Part shown: one piece after another, positions 48,374-59,436 of the stretch | Numbering within the stretch: the stretch's first letter is position 1 | Layout: each line of letters opens with the position of its first letter | DNA from: Apostichopus japonicus | Lineage: Eukaryota > Echinodermata > Holothuroidea > Aspidochirotida > Stichopodidae | Assembly: GCF_037975245.1 (NCBI RefSeq) | Contig: NC_092573.1 | Location: 15,084,001 to 15,148,000, forward strand | Length of the DNA stretch: 64,000 nt | Direction: 5' to 3' | The notes under the pieces: generated by a model | What the model saw: the letters and a program-made list of their open reading frames with translations, nothing else | Databases searched by the model: none | What the model was told of the DNA's origin: nothing | Translations under genes and position numbers: made by a program

Positions 48374-48660
48374 ATGGAAAAACTAAAACAGAGCCAGAAA
48401 ATGAATCTCAGACCAACAATTTCTTGTATGGCACCAGAAAGGAAAGATTCTGTGTCTGTCATTTGTGATGGAACAAAAGTTAAAGAGAAGCGACGCTATT
48501 TGCCAATGACGATTCGAGAAGCTTATCATCTGTACCATGATGAATCTGCAGACGATTAAATTAGCCTGACTACCTTCAAGTCATCCAACCAGATACTGTT
48601 CTTTTTAAGTGTGACATACCTCATCATGTCTGTATTTGAATCTACTATGAAACCATTTGA
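48374..48660 (+). pseudogene. Decayed coding relic of a multicopy invertebrate protein
   Basis: The first 61 codons are open (48374-48559) and contain KKDSV/KRKDSV-like and EKRRYLPMTIREAYHLYHDE segments. After a TAA the same style of protein continues as ISLTTFKS, then after a one-base shift as PDTVLFKCDIPHHVC, and then another stop. From memory, a 'KR.L.MTI.EAY..F..E...I....F..LRP..V......PHNVC.C..HEN' pattern recurs in many uncharacterised, probably transposon-borne proteins of cnidarians and echinoderms. The two stops and the shift show this copy is dead. It is antisense to the NCKX intron that holds it. The family identity is uncertain. Confidence 0.5.
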
Positions 48661-48744
48661 TCAAGGTTATCCTACAAGCTTTAAGTCTCATCTTTACTTA
48701 TTCCATGAAGACATAACTACTGATGGAAAAGTAAGTATGACTTA

Positions 48745-49090
48745 GTATGAGTGTGAAGTAATAAGTTATGTGTATGTATACTTAAGCACTTGTCCAGTAA
48801 TAAGTTATGTGTATGTATACTCAAGCCCTTGTCCAGTAATAAGTTATGTGTATAAGCACTTGTCTAGTTATAAGTTATGCGTAGACCATTTACAGACTTG
48901 TCCAGTAATAAGTTATGTGTATGTATACCTAAGCAATTGTCTAGTAATAAGTATGTGTATGTTTACTTAAGCATTGGTCTAGTTATAAGTTATGTGTATG
49001 TTTACTTAAGCATTTGTCTAGTAATAAGTTAAGAGTAAGTTTACTTTTATAAGTTCTTGTCTACTTATAAGTTATGTGCATGTTTACTTA
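48745..49090. repeat. ~39-bp degenerate tandem repeat (about 8-9 copies)
   Basis: Units of AGTAATAAGTTATGTGTATG and TATACTTAAGCACTTGTCC with variants and deletions. The plus-strand frame at 48770-48970 is derived from it. Confidence 0.88.
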
Positions 49091-50078
49091 AGAGGCATCT
49101 ATTCCTAAGAAACTACCCAGGGCATCATCTATCGGCCTCCTCCTCATCTTACACTTTAGGGATCCAGGTATGTATATATAGCAGTATGGAGATCCAACTC
49201 AAATCTTTGTAATATAAACACAGTTTAAATCCAGACAGAATCCAGATATTTTAATCCCGTCTAAGACCAGAGTTGAACCGTGAGATGAAAGCTGAATTTG
49301 TAAAATAATGCAAATTGATTATATTACATAATACTACAGCTTAATAACAAATAACAACTCCATCCAACAAAAAGAGATCCCAATCAGGTTGCCATCAGAC
49401 TATGAGTCATGCAATCAACTAAAATGATATTACATCACCCTTAAAGGGAAGTTCGGGGGCGGCTCAGTGAAGTTGATTGCCAACAATTAAGAACCGATGG
49501 AAACTTTCTCTGTATATGTAGCTCCAAACCGCATGACGAAGATAACAAAGTTTTAAGATATTTTACAAATGCACCTGGCAACAGCAGAGTCAATGTTGTC
49601 ATCACAGCAATTGAGCTGTAAATGTTTTTCTTTTATATACCCAACTTATCCTCTGAGGAAACTGATACATGTGTCTTCAGTAAAACACTCGCAATTTGAT
49701 GAAATTTTAATTACAGATGAGACCATTAATAGATAAGCAAGCAATTGAAATAATCATATTTCAAGGATAAATCAACAAGAAGATTATAAACTATAAGTTA
49801 AAAGCTTTAACAGAATATCCACAATGGTGAAACCACACCTACTGTGAGCTACTCCCTGGAAGAATCTAGGGTTTTTAGCTATTCAAAATCAACCTTATCT
49901 CCAGCCTAAGTTTAGTACAAGATTTGCAGACAAGATTGTTAACTAACAGTGTGAAATATTTTTCTCTTTAAGACAATATATCCCCTCATGTATGCAATTT
50001 ACTGCTCTGTTCTTCAATATTAATAAATTCATCATCAAGCGAATTAAATCTTATTTTGTAAAATCAGTTTCAACTTAC
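49091..50078. other. NCKX intron 1, 5' end
   Basis: Intron following the first coding exon. The donor GTAAGT is at 50073-50078 on the minus strand. A TTAAAGGGAAGTTCGGGGGC stretch at 49441 has the look of a MITE end, but no partner end was found. Confidence 0.55.
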
Positions 50079-50915
50079 CTCTCTCCCATTGGCAATTCTG
50101 TTATTCTTGTGTAACTTGGACTTGACCCAGCCCTCTATCGGTACGTTGAATTTCATGAAGGTGACGTACAGTCCGTACATAGCCAGCAGACAGAGAGATT
50201 CGTACCACTCGATGCGTTGGTTGTAGAAGCAACCAATCAGCACGAGGATGCTAGCACTGTAAAAGAGTACGTCACGAAAGAGAGGCCACCATGTCAGTTG
50301 CAGCACCGCTTTACTGAAGACGGTGCACATACCGATCACAAACAGTATGTTGAACACCGCCGACCCCACGATAGTCCCGATACCGACATCACTGTTAGCT
50401 AGAAATACTCCGATGATACTAGTGGACAGTTCCGGAGCACTGCCACCTGCCGCCATGAAGGTGGCACCTGCCACATCATCCGAAACATCTAACTTTTCAA
50501 TGATGACTCCCAAGGCAGGTACAAAAAATTCATCACAAACTATAGCTAATGCAGCAAACATATATATCATGCCCAGAATATGTAGAATAACTGCACCTTT
50601 CCTCTTCTGCTCCAAAGTAAACACTTCCGGAGGGTAAATCCCCCCCTGACTGCCGGTTGTGGAGGTCGAGCTCAACAGTCGTCTGCCACAACTGTGAGTA
50701 TTGATACTACTCGCTGAGTTCTCCGCCGGAGAGGATGGCAGTTTACTTTGCAGAGTATCGACACCATAGCTGTGCATCTCCGGCGTTTGACTTTCTAAGT
50801 AAAAATAAGCTAGCATCAACAGGAGGAAAATTATTCCAAGTTTCCACCAAACGTTAGCTTGTTTCCTCCTGATTTTCATCTTGAGATTATAATTCCGAGT
50901 GTGCGGTACAGCCAT
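50079..50915 (-). CDS. SLC24A: NCKX first coding exon: K+-dependent Na+/Ca2+ exchanger, N-terminus and alpha-1 repeat
   Basis: Codes for 279 residues up to a donor GAG followed by GTAAGT, phase 0. A hydrophobic N-terminal segment (about residues 24-40, [16 protein letters not shown]) is a signal or anchor helix. A Ser-rich extracellular stretch (41-95) and [15 protein letters not shown] lead into the first membrane cluster. The alpha-1 repeat (about 121-200) includes [34 protein letters not shown] and [16 protein letters not shown]. Glu162 of GGSAPE is the family's ion-binding glutamate. [10 protein letters not shown] (207-216), two further helices and [13 protein letters not shown] end the cluster; these details fit NCKX1/2 better than NCKX3/4. 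The family PELFTS motif reads PELSTS here. The start is supported by a stop (TAA) two codons upstream in frame and a G at -3 and +4. The two in-frame residues after the donor are intronic. Confidence 0.95.
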
Positions 50916-51185
50916 GACTTATATAAAACAAACCCAGCCAATATGGTCGAATCTCTCGAGTACAACGATTGTCTATTTGCTCCTGTTTACAATTCCTTCC
51001 GATATCTCAGTAGCCGTTCAGTACTTCCATAACAGCAGAGGTCTGCTCCTCAAAAATTGTGGATGTAACGAGTTTGCTTTTCGAAAATTCATCTCCGTGG
51101 ATGCCCTACAAGTTTTAATGGGGAAATGAAGTCTGTGAGCACATATCCCCCTCAAGCTTCTGATAATACGAGCTGATCTACAATA

Positions 51186-51230
51186 AGAAGCTGTGATTGG
51201 TTGGATGGGCTGACTCATGAATATGCAGCA
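51186..51230 (-). promoter_or_regulatory. Candidate NCKX promoter elements (CCAAT box and AP-1 site)
   Basis: Read on the minus strand, TGAGTCA (51211-51217) is followed 10 bases later by CCAAT within CCAACCAATCACAGC (CCAAT at 51196-51200). This is about 280 bp upstream of the start codon. The spacing suits a proximal promoter, but no transcription start is visible and there could be an upstream non-coding exon. Confidence 0.3.
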
Positions 51231-51718
51231 TTTCTCCTCACAGTGATCAGAGCATACCGTTGATAACTACCATCAATAAGCGGGAGGGAGATCTAGAGAG
51301 AAGAGAGAGAGAAAAGAGAAAGTCACACTAAAATTCAAGACAGTCTGAAAGTCAAGGAAAATTGGCAATTACCATTCGAATGGACTCAGGCCTGGGAAGT
51401 ACGAGGAGAATGACCTAGAGGCCAAACAGTAGGAATTGATAGGAAGGTAAATTTAGTCTCATTCCCAGGATTGAGAAACTTATCTTATTGATAATTATAC
51501 TAATGTATTATAGCATCTATCAACCGAGTGTAGGAGACACTGTTAATTCTGTATGGTATTGCAAGTGTATGGGATATTGCTATGTACAGTTGCCATCTAC
51601 AAACTGAATAGATGGAGTTCCTTTTCAGCTTTTTCTTTTTTTAGGATAACACAAGAAATAAAACTCAAAATAAAATAAAAACTGTTAGCAAACTGCTTAT
51701 CCACTAGAGAACCTGTGT
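51231..51718. other. Upstream flank of NCKX
   Basis: A GA-rich purine stretch lies at about 51295-51322. No gene is seen. Confidence 0.5.
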
Positions 51719-51727
51719 AAGAAAATG

Positions 51728-51847
51728 TGTAAAAAGTAAGTTGGCCTGACGTGCATGTTTTTGTACCTTCTGTTACTGTAACTTGTCATTTAGCCTCTGA
51801 AGAAGATCCTGCTAGGATCGAAACGTCAGGCCAACTTACTTTTACAC
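51728..51847 (+). mobile_element. ~120-bp inverted-repeat retroelement fragment carrying a hammerhead motif
   Basis: The left arm 51726-51752 and the right arm 51823-51848 are reverse complements with a single extra A. They contain TAAGTTGGCCTGACGT on the left. A probable target duplication, AAGAAAATG (51719-51727) and AAGAAATG (51848-51855), differs by one base. The 3' half contains a hammerhead-like core (separate entry). Non-autonomous fragments of this design are known from Penelope-like elements, but no Penelope reverse transcriptase is present here. Confidence 0.65.
51793..51831 (+). ncRNA. Hammerhead ribozyme-like motif (minimal, dimer-type)
   Basis: Read as RNA: stem I GCCU (51793-51796) pairs with AGGC (51828-51831). 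Core CUGAAGA (51797-51803) fits CUGANGA. Stem II GAUCC (51805-51809) pairs with GGAUC (51815-51819) around loop UGCUA. Core GAAA is 51820-51823, and the predicted cleavage site is after GUC (51825-51827). Stem III is only the self-complementary ACGU (51823-51826), which cannot close in cis but can pair between two molecules. One extra A (51804) lies between the core and stem II. Small dimer-cleaving hammerheads of this type are known to be linked to Penelope-like elements. Activity of this copy is unknown. Confidence 0.65.
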
Positions 51848-51855
51848 AAGAAATG

Positions 51856-52754
51856 AAAAACTCACAGACTAAACTTTTTCAAAGTTACACCTATTTTTAA
51901 ACAAAAATCATCTGTCACAGAGTGACACAAATAAGTATAGTGTCAGGAAATAACACCTAGCTGGCTATACTCAAGTTGTCTTGTAGACAGACAGACTGAC
52001 TGACCGATAGTCAGCTATTAAACTTTAATAAAATGACAAAAGCATTCCAGAACGCATATATACTTGATTTGAAACCTAACAGTCTATTTATTTTTACAAC
52101 ATTTGGCATAAATGAAGGCAACAAAACTAGATCCTTTTGAAATCGTTCACAGTTCTTTCTTACACATACTCTTCAAATTAAAGCATGTCAGAATTAGTCA
52201 CTAATGAACACAATTTACACAAATGAGAGCATTCTATATGCTGCGTGTCTGGTATGAAGTGACATGCACAGGTCTCTTGATAGGTTCCCACATGTACTTT
52301 ACCTCCATAATTTCATCAACTGTCCAAAAACTTGAAACAAGTTTGTCTCAACATAACATTTCATTTGAAGCTCTATGAAAACATAAATCTGTTAAATTCC
52401 AGTCGAACAAAGCTGCAGCAGGAAAGAATTCGTAAAAAATATCATGAACACCAAAGATGTTGCATCTGTGAGACATGAAAATGGATACCACAGGAAGGTT
52501 CATATTTCACTAATTAGCAGCAAAATGTTTGCAACAACCAGATCTCTGGGTTAGACTGAGGGATATTACATGGTGCAGTCAAATTGCCAAAGAAGTTACA
52601 ACCCATCAATTCCTAAGACTTCACTTAATTGTCAGATTGTCGAAGTAATGTCTGTTCATGGAATAAATGTCTTTTTGCATTCTGTATAATTAACAGCCCT
52701 ATTGATAATGGAAGTGAATAGTGTTGCAGTTCTGGATTGTTCCCCATCATTCCA
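51856..52754. other. Intergenic stretch without recognised features
   Basis: AT-rich unique sequence; I see no gene or clear repeat. Confidence 0.5.
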
Positions 52755-53001
52755 GGAGTGTTAGCTCAGTGGTTATCGCCAGTGCCTTCCAATCATAAGG
52801 TCCCCGGTTTGAGTCACTCCCAGATTAATGTATGTCGTCCAGTTACAGAGTTGTTGACAATTGACAATTCATAATCATGGACGTTAAATATGAATGTAAG
52901 AGACTGACTTCGGTCAGCTTGCGGCTTTGAGCCAATGAGGCTTCTTCGCGAGTTCCTGCTTGCAGGAGGATCTAAAATACATACATACATACATACATAC
53001 A
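52755..53001 (+). mobile_element. tRNA-derived SINE (family A), copy 7
   Basis: Complete copy: GGAGTGTTAGCTCAGTGGTT head, GGTTTGAGTCACTCC B box, conserved body, TGCAGGAGGATCTAAAATAC 3' end, and a tail of about five ACAT units. The B box has a GGTTTGA for GGTTCGA change, a likely CpG decay. Confidence 0.9.
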
Positions 53002-55130
53002 CCCACACATACATTCCATCTCCCTCTGATATCCTTTCCCTATCTTCTGTTAGTTTTACGTTCTTTTACCGTCTGTCAAAACTTATATGTCTTGAGCACT
53101 ACGAAGGATAGAAAGGTAGGTAAATTTTGCCAATTAGCATGCTTCGCCAAAAGCCTATTTTGACTGACAATTTCCTGTAGTGAAAAGCAATAGACCAAAT
53201 AAGAATTAACTGAAGTCAATGACAGTCTTACTACCCACTCCACACCCACTCCCAACTACAGCAAGTAATATGATTTATTCAGCTTGTCGACTTTGGTTTG
53301 AGGCTTTCAATAACAGTCTAAGTTAATTTTATGCTGTATTTTTCTAAATATATTTAACACTCAGAACAATAATCAGATTAATTCTATGAAATGCTTTCAA
53401 GGCAAACCTACATTCCCATCATAATGCTGTACACTATATACAGCTGTACAGTAAACATAACGTACTTTACAATTAAGAAGCTCAAGATCATCTTACCTGA
53501 ACCATTTGGCCGCCACTGTTCGACAGATCAGTTATGAAAATGACAAGTTACCAGCCTGCCTTAGCACTGAACAGCCATAAGCAGTTCCAAATTCATTGTC
53601 AATATACCAGCATATTGAATTAATTAATTTAGGTAAACCTCAGGGAGGAGATTTTAATCGAAAGGAAAACGGCTACATGGCCAGCAAAAACAAAAGGAGG
53701 GCAAAAAAAATTATAATTAAATTATCATTTTACAAGAAATCATAAATGGATGCTTAAATTTAATTTTATTCGTTAATTCACATAATCATTCATTCATTCA
53801 TTCATTCTTACAAACATACATTCATTCATTAATTCACTTTATGTATTTATTTATTTGAGAATTATTCATTTGTTTGCTTAACCAGGATCAAAGTGGAAGG
53901 CTACCAAGAGTGTAACTAGCTTTTGCAGGTTCTTATGTTTTTTTCCCTGGTTATCTTTGGATTATATGAGGATAATTTATCTTAAATTTTTTTTCCCCCA
54001 GAACCAACTGGGCTGCATTGACCATAGTTTGTCTCAGTGTAGACTAAATATTTCTTTGTGTAGCCTTGTTTCAATTGGACCCTTGACATTGGCCTCTTTT
54101 TTCTATATTAAAACTTATTCTGTTGCTGTTCTCCCCATTGGATTGACTTTCTTTTTGGTTTCCTGAAAGGGGAAACTATGGAGTCACTCTTACTGACCTT
54201 GCAAAATTGTGAGAGGGACTGCGGATTACAAAGTCAAGTATGACTATAACGCGGATTGCCAAGTCAGTAATTACCGTAATGTTAGATTTGTCCAGCACAG
54301 CTACATAAAGAAAACACTGTGGTACAAATCTTCTGGCCAGTGATTGTTAGACCATCATTTCTCTGTAAGGTTGCTATATTACTAAATTCATAGGGTCTGC
54401 ACTGTTTGTCAATGTTAAAAAAAAAACAATTAGAATAAAGTTATCAAAGGAATCTTAAAATTGTACTTGGCAAGTTCTATTAAATTAGTGAATGTTGATT
54501 ACATGATTATGTAGAACTAAAATATTTCTTTAAATGTTAAAATATGGCGTATTTCATACAGAAATTGGTAACCCTTTAAAAAATAGTTCATGGACCTGGA
54601 GCTTTGTAGCTTAGTCCATTATGTCGATAGGGGTAACGTAAGTTGGCTCTAAATTATAAAAAAAAAATGGGAATCTATATCTAAAAAAAAACTGCTTGTA
54701 CGGCAGATGACGTAAAAGGAACGCATTTATTATTATGTATTCTGAAATACAGTTTTCACTTGACTACTCACAAATGTATATTGCATGCCAACCTTACGCA
54801 TTACAAGTTGAGACCTGCGTCAAATCTTACACGGTACAGGTAGACTCCTGCAATGTCATCTGCGAATTAATTAGGTCACACTTCCGGAGTCTACGCATGC
54901 TAAGTTCTTCAAAAAAATAACGCCCTAATAACCTTTCAGGAAACATTTTATACTGAAGTTTTTTTTTTTTTTTTTTTTTTAACCTCATTGCTACTGTTGC
55001 TCTATATTATAACTATGTATATATACTTATGGTGCTTTTTCACTTATATTTTTGTCTACTGTATATATGCCTGGGATTCATATTGTTAGCTTTTGTAAGT
55101 CTTTGTTGTTCGGATTCCTTTTGCATTGTC
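53002..55130. other. Intergenic stretch with simple repeats
   Basis: A CATT microsatellite is at 53785-53807 with related repeats to 53835. A run of about 22 T is at 54959-54980. The 60-70 codon frames at 52960-53163, 53957-54166 and 54735-54920 have no recognisable motif. Confidence 0.5.
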
Positions 55131-56430
55131 ATGGCTGGTGAGTTAAATTTGATTTCGTACAAAGCAAGAGGGCTGTTAAGGCAATTTCAAAAAATGTAGA
55201 CAGTAGTTCTCTTATTTACAAAGGTGTAAAGCATTCTTTTAGTTTGAATGATGTGGGATAATGGAGTATGGAATGGGGAATGGGGGGGGGGGGATTGTTT
55301 TTCACACGTTAAGACAAATAGTTGTGGAGTTTGCGTAATATTATTTAATCCAAGTTTTGATGGCAAAATGATATGGAAAATATCCACAATTATGGTTTAT
55401 ATATTATATTGGACATTATCTGGCAAGAGAAAGTCCGACTATTGTTTGTTTATATGGACCAAATGAAAATAGACCAAGTTCTCACAGAGGTTTCTAATAC
55501 TTATATTTATATATTTCAAAGGGGACTCCATTACAGCAGCAGGAGACTTTAAGTTTGTTTTTAGCAAAGACCTTTACAAAAAATCAAAGATAGGCGGACC
55601 ACCTAGGACCAGTTTAAAACATGTTTGTGACCGATGTATCTCCTTAAAGGCATTGAAGACTCGCCCCAAACCGCGTGCGGCCCTGTGAAAAAGTTAACTT
55701 TCTGTTGCTTGCAAGTGAAGTTTTTCTCTTGTCGCTACAAAATGCAGACAGTACAGTAATGAAACGTGATACCTTGTTATCTTTAGACCTGAGATGTCCA
55801 TCGCTGTATCGTCTGTATATACTGTGCTGTGGGTATTGACCGCAGCTGTATGTACTGACTGTACACTAGTGTCTAATTACCGACAGTAGCAAGCTGTGTG
55901 TGTATTTTTTGGGATCGATGGTGGTGTCTAACACTCCTGTTACACCTCATTAGAAAATTAGGTCAGATTACCGGCATTAGACATTTCTTTTTGGGCGAGT
56001 CTTCACACCCTTTAATGACATTTTCATGACTTGACTGATATTTGGACGGAAAGGAATACGCTCTCCAAGTACTTGGAGAACTTCTTATATAACTTCTGGT
56101 ATTAATTGCAGACTTGATATTTCCTTGTTTACTGTATAACCTTGTAAATGCTACTAGTATAATATGTCTTCATTCCTCCTGGTATTCAATCTGATCGTTC
56201 CTTTGTACCTTCCACTGTTAGTATCCATTCCAGGAACTTCTTAAATTAAAAAACCATTCTGTTAATATGAAATATTCCAAAGACAAGACTGAAGAACCTA
56301 GCTGGTGTAAGGGAAATGATTTATTATCAAAAATTTCAGATCTTGAATGTCAGCTTTTCCAGAATGAATGTCCTCATATTCATGCTAATCTCATCAAAAA
56401 TAAATAAAAAAATTGAGTACTGCATTGACT
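55131..56430 (+). pseudogene. Decayed L1/Tx1-like LINE ORF2, endonuclease region
   Basis: Translation in shifting frames gives a colinear set of endonuclease-domain fragments. MAGELNLISYKARGL (55131) is like the 'SYN.RGL' opening motif. Then come NSCGVCVILFNPSFDGK, TIVCLYGPNE and AAGDFKFV (like GDFN), and after the MITE LTDIWTERN, PPGIQSD (like QSDH) and a DLLSKISDLECQLF segment typical of the linker. Stops and frameshifts are numerous, so it is a dead relic. A TTAA MITE interrupts it between about 55643 and 56012. The style differs from the LINE at 59190-63700. Confidence 0.65.
55648..56011 (+). mobile_element. TTAA-flanked MITE, complete copy, 364 bp
   Basis: Flanked by TTAA at 55644-55647 and 56012-56015. 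The terminal inverted repeats AGGCATTGAAGACTCGCCC and AGGGTGTGAAGACTCGCCC differ at 3 of 19 positions. Internal landmarks are AAACCGCGTGCGGCC, AAAGTTAACTTTCTG, TACAAAATGCAGACAG and TAATTACCGACAGTAGC. It has no coding capacity. TTAA targets are typical of piggyBac-like elements, but the terminal bases are not the usual CCC, so the superfamily is unsure. Two other copies are at 17411-17533 and, split, at 58983-63866. Confidence 0.92.
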
Positions 56431-58978
56431 GTGTAAATTTTAGATTCAAGTGTTCAAAGTTTGCCTTTGTTTTAAGGTGTTGTTTACTTCTCCAAATTAT
56501 TCTTAGAAATGAAGAATTATAAGATGATTAAAATGTCTTTGAGAGTAAAAATGAACTGAGAGATAATTGCAGTCAAATATTTTGTAGTTGGAACTGAATT
56601 TGCTACTTTTAGTGCTACAGTACCTAACTTCACTATACTGAGGGATATATACAGGTACACAAAGACACAATGTTACTTCATAGTCCACCAAAGTCACAAC
56701 AGACTGAACATAGGCACAAACCACAAACGTTTGCAAACTAAATATTTACATTTAGTTAGTAAGACACAAAATCTTTCCTATACGATAGAAATGGTATATA
56801 AATCTTCAATCATGATGTCAACAACCAAATGGTTGTATAACCAAAAAGAATAGATGAAAGGATGACCAGATATGATTTTTTTTATTTATATGTTAGGATG
56901 GGAAAGAAAATAGTATTTACATTCTGGTGGCACTACGACATAATTATATACAATGGACGATATGTCAGGAGCCTCAGATTTCAAATCATGATCTCCAAAA
57001 TAATGGAGCAAGATCTCTCGTAGCAATTTGATGAAGTTGTTCATTATAACAACTCACGAGCATTTCTGCCATAAAAAGTCAGGATGACGGCTATATTTTG
57101 CTTCCACTTCAGCTGTTAGTTACTATTTACAACCATGTCTTCAAATTACTCTAAGAAATATGACAAACTAAGCTATGGTCTTGTCATTTTTCATCAACAT
57201 AAATGATCAACAAGTGTTCTAGAATATCATCTTGACAAGATTTTACAAACATGAGGGGCTTTTTCAAGTCACAGAGACTAATGAAATTTTGAACAAATGA
57301 ACAAGAAACTTATTTTTTACAGACATTTTGCAAACAAGCCGTTGGCATTTAAAGCAGCTGATCTTACATTTGGTCAGTAACACATGTCAAGCACTCAAAT
57401 ATTACCTTAAATAAGATTGCTAATAAAACGAACAAATTAGACAACCTTCCAGATTTTTTTCAACAAATGATGTGGCTAATGTGCATTAAAGTATATAAAG
57501 AGTTAAATTTCGCTTTCAAATTATTTTTGCATCCAGAACAAATTTCAAAGTATCGTATCGATCAAATAAAAAAAAAATTTGACAGCGTCGTACTAAATGA
57601 AATACCCTGATATGAGACTTCAGTACCATAAAGCATTGTGATATTTCTCAAAACCCACTCAAACAGTTGCTTTAAAGATCGGTATTATTTCCTTTTTTTT
57701 TATATTGCATACTGCACTGGTAATGGTTATTTTGGTAATATCCTAGCTGCCACAAACGGAAATTATAAATTTTCAGGTCTAATAAAACATGTAAAGAGGA
57801 TTGTCATTATAATTTATAACCACTATAAATCAACATTTACATATAAATATGCTCCATTCTTTGCTATTTTATTTCTTTCATATATCTGGCTGATTTGTTC
57901 TCTTATTGACTGTTTACATAATAAGTTTGTGCTGTATATATTTGAGTATTAATGGCTTGTGAATTAGTAGAGGGGGTCGTCTAAAGAAATAGGCCGAAAG
58001 CTAGGCGGATGTGACCTATATTTTGAGTAGTTACATCAGTATTACACTGAATATGCATAGAAACATCAGCTGGTACAGCTGTAGGTATGAACATATTCAA
58101 ATTTATGTGCCCTAATATACATCCACAACCGATACTTAATAAACCCAACTCGATCACAATCAAGTATGTAACTAATTAATCTGTCTGCATTGTCTACAAA
58201 TTAATGCAAGTTGGCAAAATGAAAGTGGGAAAAAAATTCCTACTCGTTTCGGATTAAAAGTAAACTGCTAAAGCTCCCAGATTTTTGGGTGCTCAAATTT
58301 AGTTATTGAAAATTTTGTGAGTATAGCCTAGAGATGATAGCAGAAAATCTGCAAATTATTCCAAGACAATGAGCTGGAGATTAACGATTGACAATTTAAT
58401 GAGTTAAAAGTCTATGTGAGTATAGTTACTGCATATCAGCTAAACCTTTTATATTTACTGAACACATCAATCCTTCTGAGATCTGACACCTAGCTTTGGC
58501 AAAGGAATAAACTGATGCCTACATAACACATCATTGCTTGACTTCCGTAAATTATCAAAACAACAGGTATACATACATGTGCAAACTGAAGGTTACCTCG
58601 ATCCACAGCGGGCGGTGGTGAACAGGTTACATTGTTCCAGGCAAGTTTATGGAAATTCAACTTATGTATCCAGTAGGATATTTAGGTGCAGCTCTGCAAG
58701 GTCAAACAGTTTGACTCTCGGTATGCTAGAAATTAGAACTAAGAAATGCGGCCACATTTGAGAAACGGTGGTAGATCAACGACGAGGAGTAACAATGTCA
58801 GAGTGATGAGAGAGCTTACAACTCAATTAGTTAATAGTTATACTGTAGTACAACAGTGCAACCTCTCCTTTAGACTCATGCGGCTAGTGTTTCTTTGCAT
58901 GGGAGAGAGACGAGGTTCCTCGAGTAACATGGAGCTCTTGGGGTGTATGATCCTCTTGCGAGAATTCACAACGCAATC
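56431..58978. other. Intergenic stretch without recognised features
   Basis: AT-rich, with a GC-richer part at about 58580-58980. The plus-strand frames at 57638-57952, 58534-58761 and 58746-58982 have no recognisable motif. Confidence 0.5.
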
Positions 58979-58982
58979 TTAA

Positions 58983-59189
58983 AGGGTGTGAAGACTCACG
59001 CAAAAAGAAACGTCTAATGCCGGTAATCTGACCTAGTTTCGAATGAGGTGTAACAGAAGTGTTAGACACCAACATCGATCCCAGAAAATACACACAAACA
59101 GCTTGCTACCGTCGGTAATTAGACACTAGTGTACAGTCAGTACATACAGCTGCGGTCAATACCCACAGCACAGTGTATAAACAATACAG
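58983..59189 (-). mobile_element. TTAA-flanked MITE, outer half (left of the inserted LINE)
   Basis: Reverse complement of roughly 55805-56011, starting after TTAA (58979-58982) with AGGGTGTGAAGACTCACGC. It breaks off after ATACAG (59184-59189), where the LINE begins. Its other half is at 63701-63866. Confidence 0.92.
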
Positions 59190-59436
59190 AGAGTACAAAC
59201 AATGCGAGAGTCGCATTGACATCAGAGCGGAAACATCTCTTCAACGGCTCTCGATTATTTACTTATTTTCTGTCTTTCGTGCATTTTTCTGGCCTCATTC
59301 TGAGGCATTTAACATTATCCTGTGAAACAGGAGGATTTTATTACGAATTTGGCATAACATTGATATAATTTGTACAAGTTTTTTCAAACGATACAAGTGC
59401 CAAGGCGCCACTTGGCGCCAGGCTTTATCTCAGAAA

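Larger units (their letters stand above)
7081..50915 (-). other. SLC24A: NCKX (SLC24A1/2-like) gene span, 3' part missing
   Basis: Four coding exons on the minus strand, in order 50915-50079, 25896-25791, 8729-8317 and 7209-7081, separated by introns of about 24.2, 17.1 and 1.1 kb. Exon phases are 0, 1 (completed by two bases of the next exon), 0 and 0, and the joined length is 1485 nt or 495 codons. The protein is a membrane exchanger that, in the family, uses the inward sodium gradient and outward potassium gradient to extrude calcium. The second half of the exchanger (alpha-2 repeat, last membrane helices, stop) is not in the window. An extra loop exon hidden in the 17-kb intron cannot be excluded; its length would have to be a multiple of three. 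Confidence 0.88.

Noticed and set aside
50899-51129. 76-codon plus-strand frame overlapping the NCKX start
   Set aside because: Antisense to the 5' UTR and start of NCKX; no motif.
57638-57952. 104-codon hydrophobic frame
   Set aside because: AT-rich composition produces Phe/Ile/Tyr-rich chance frames; no family resemblance.
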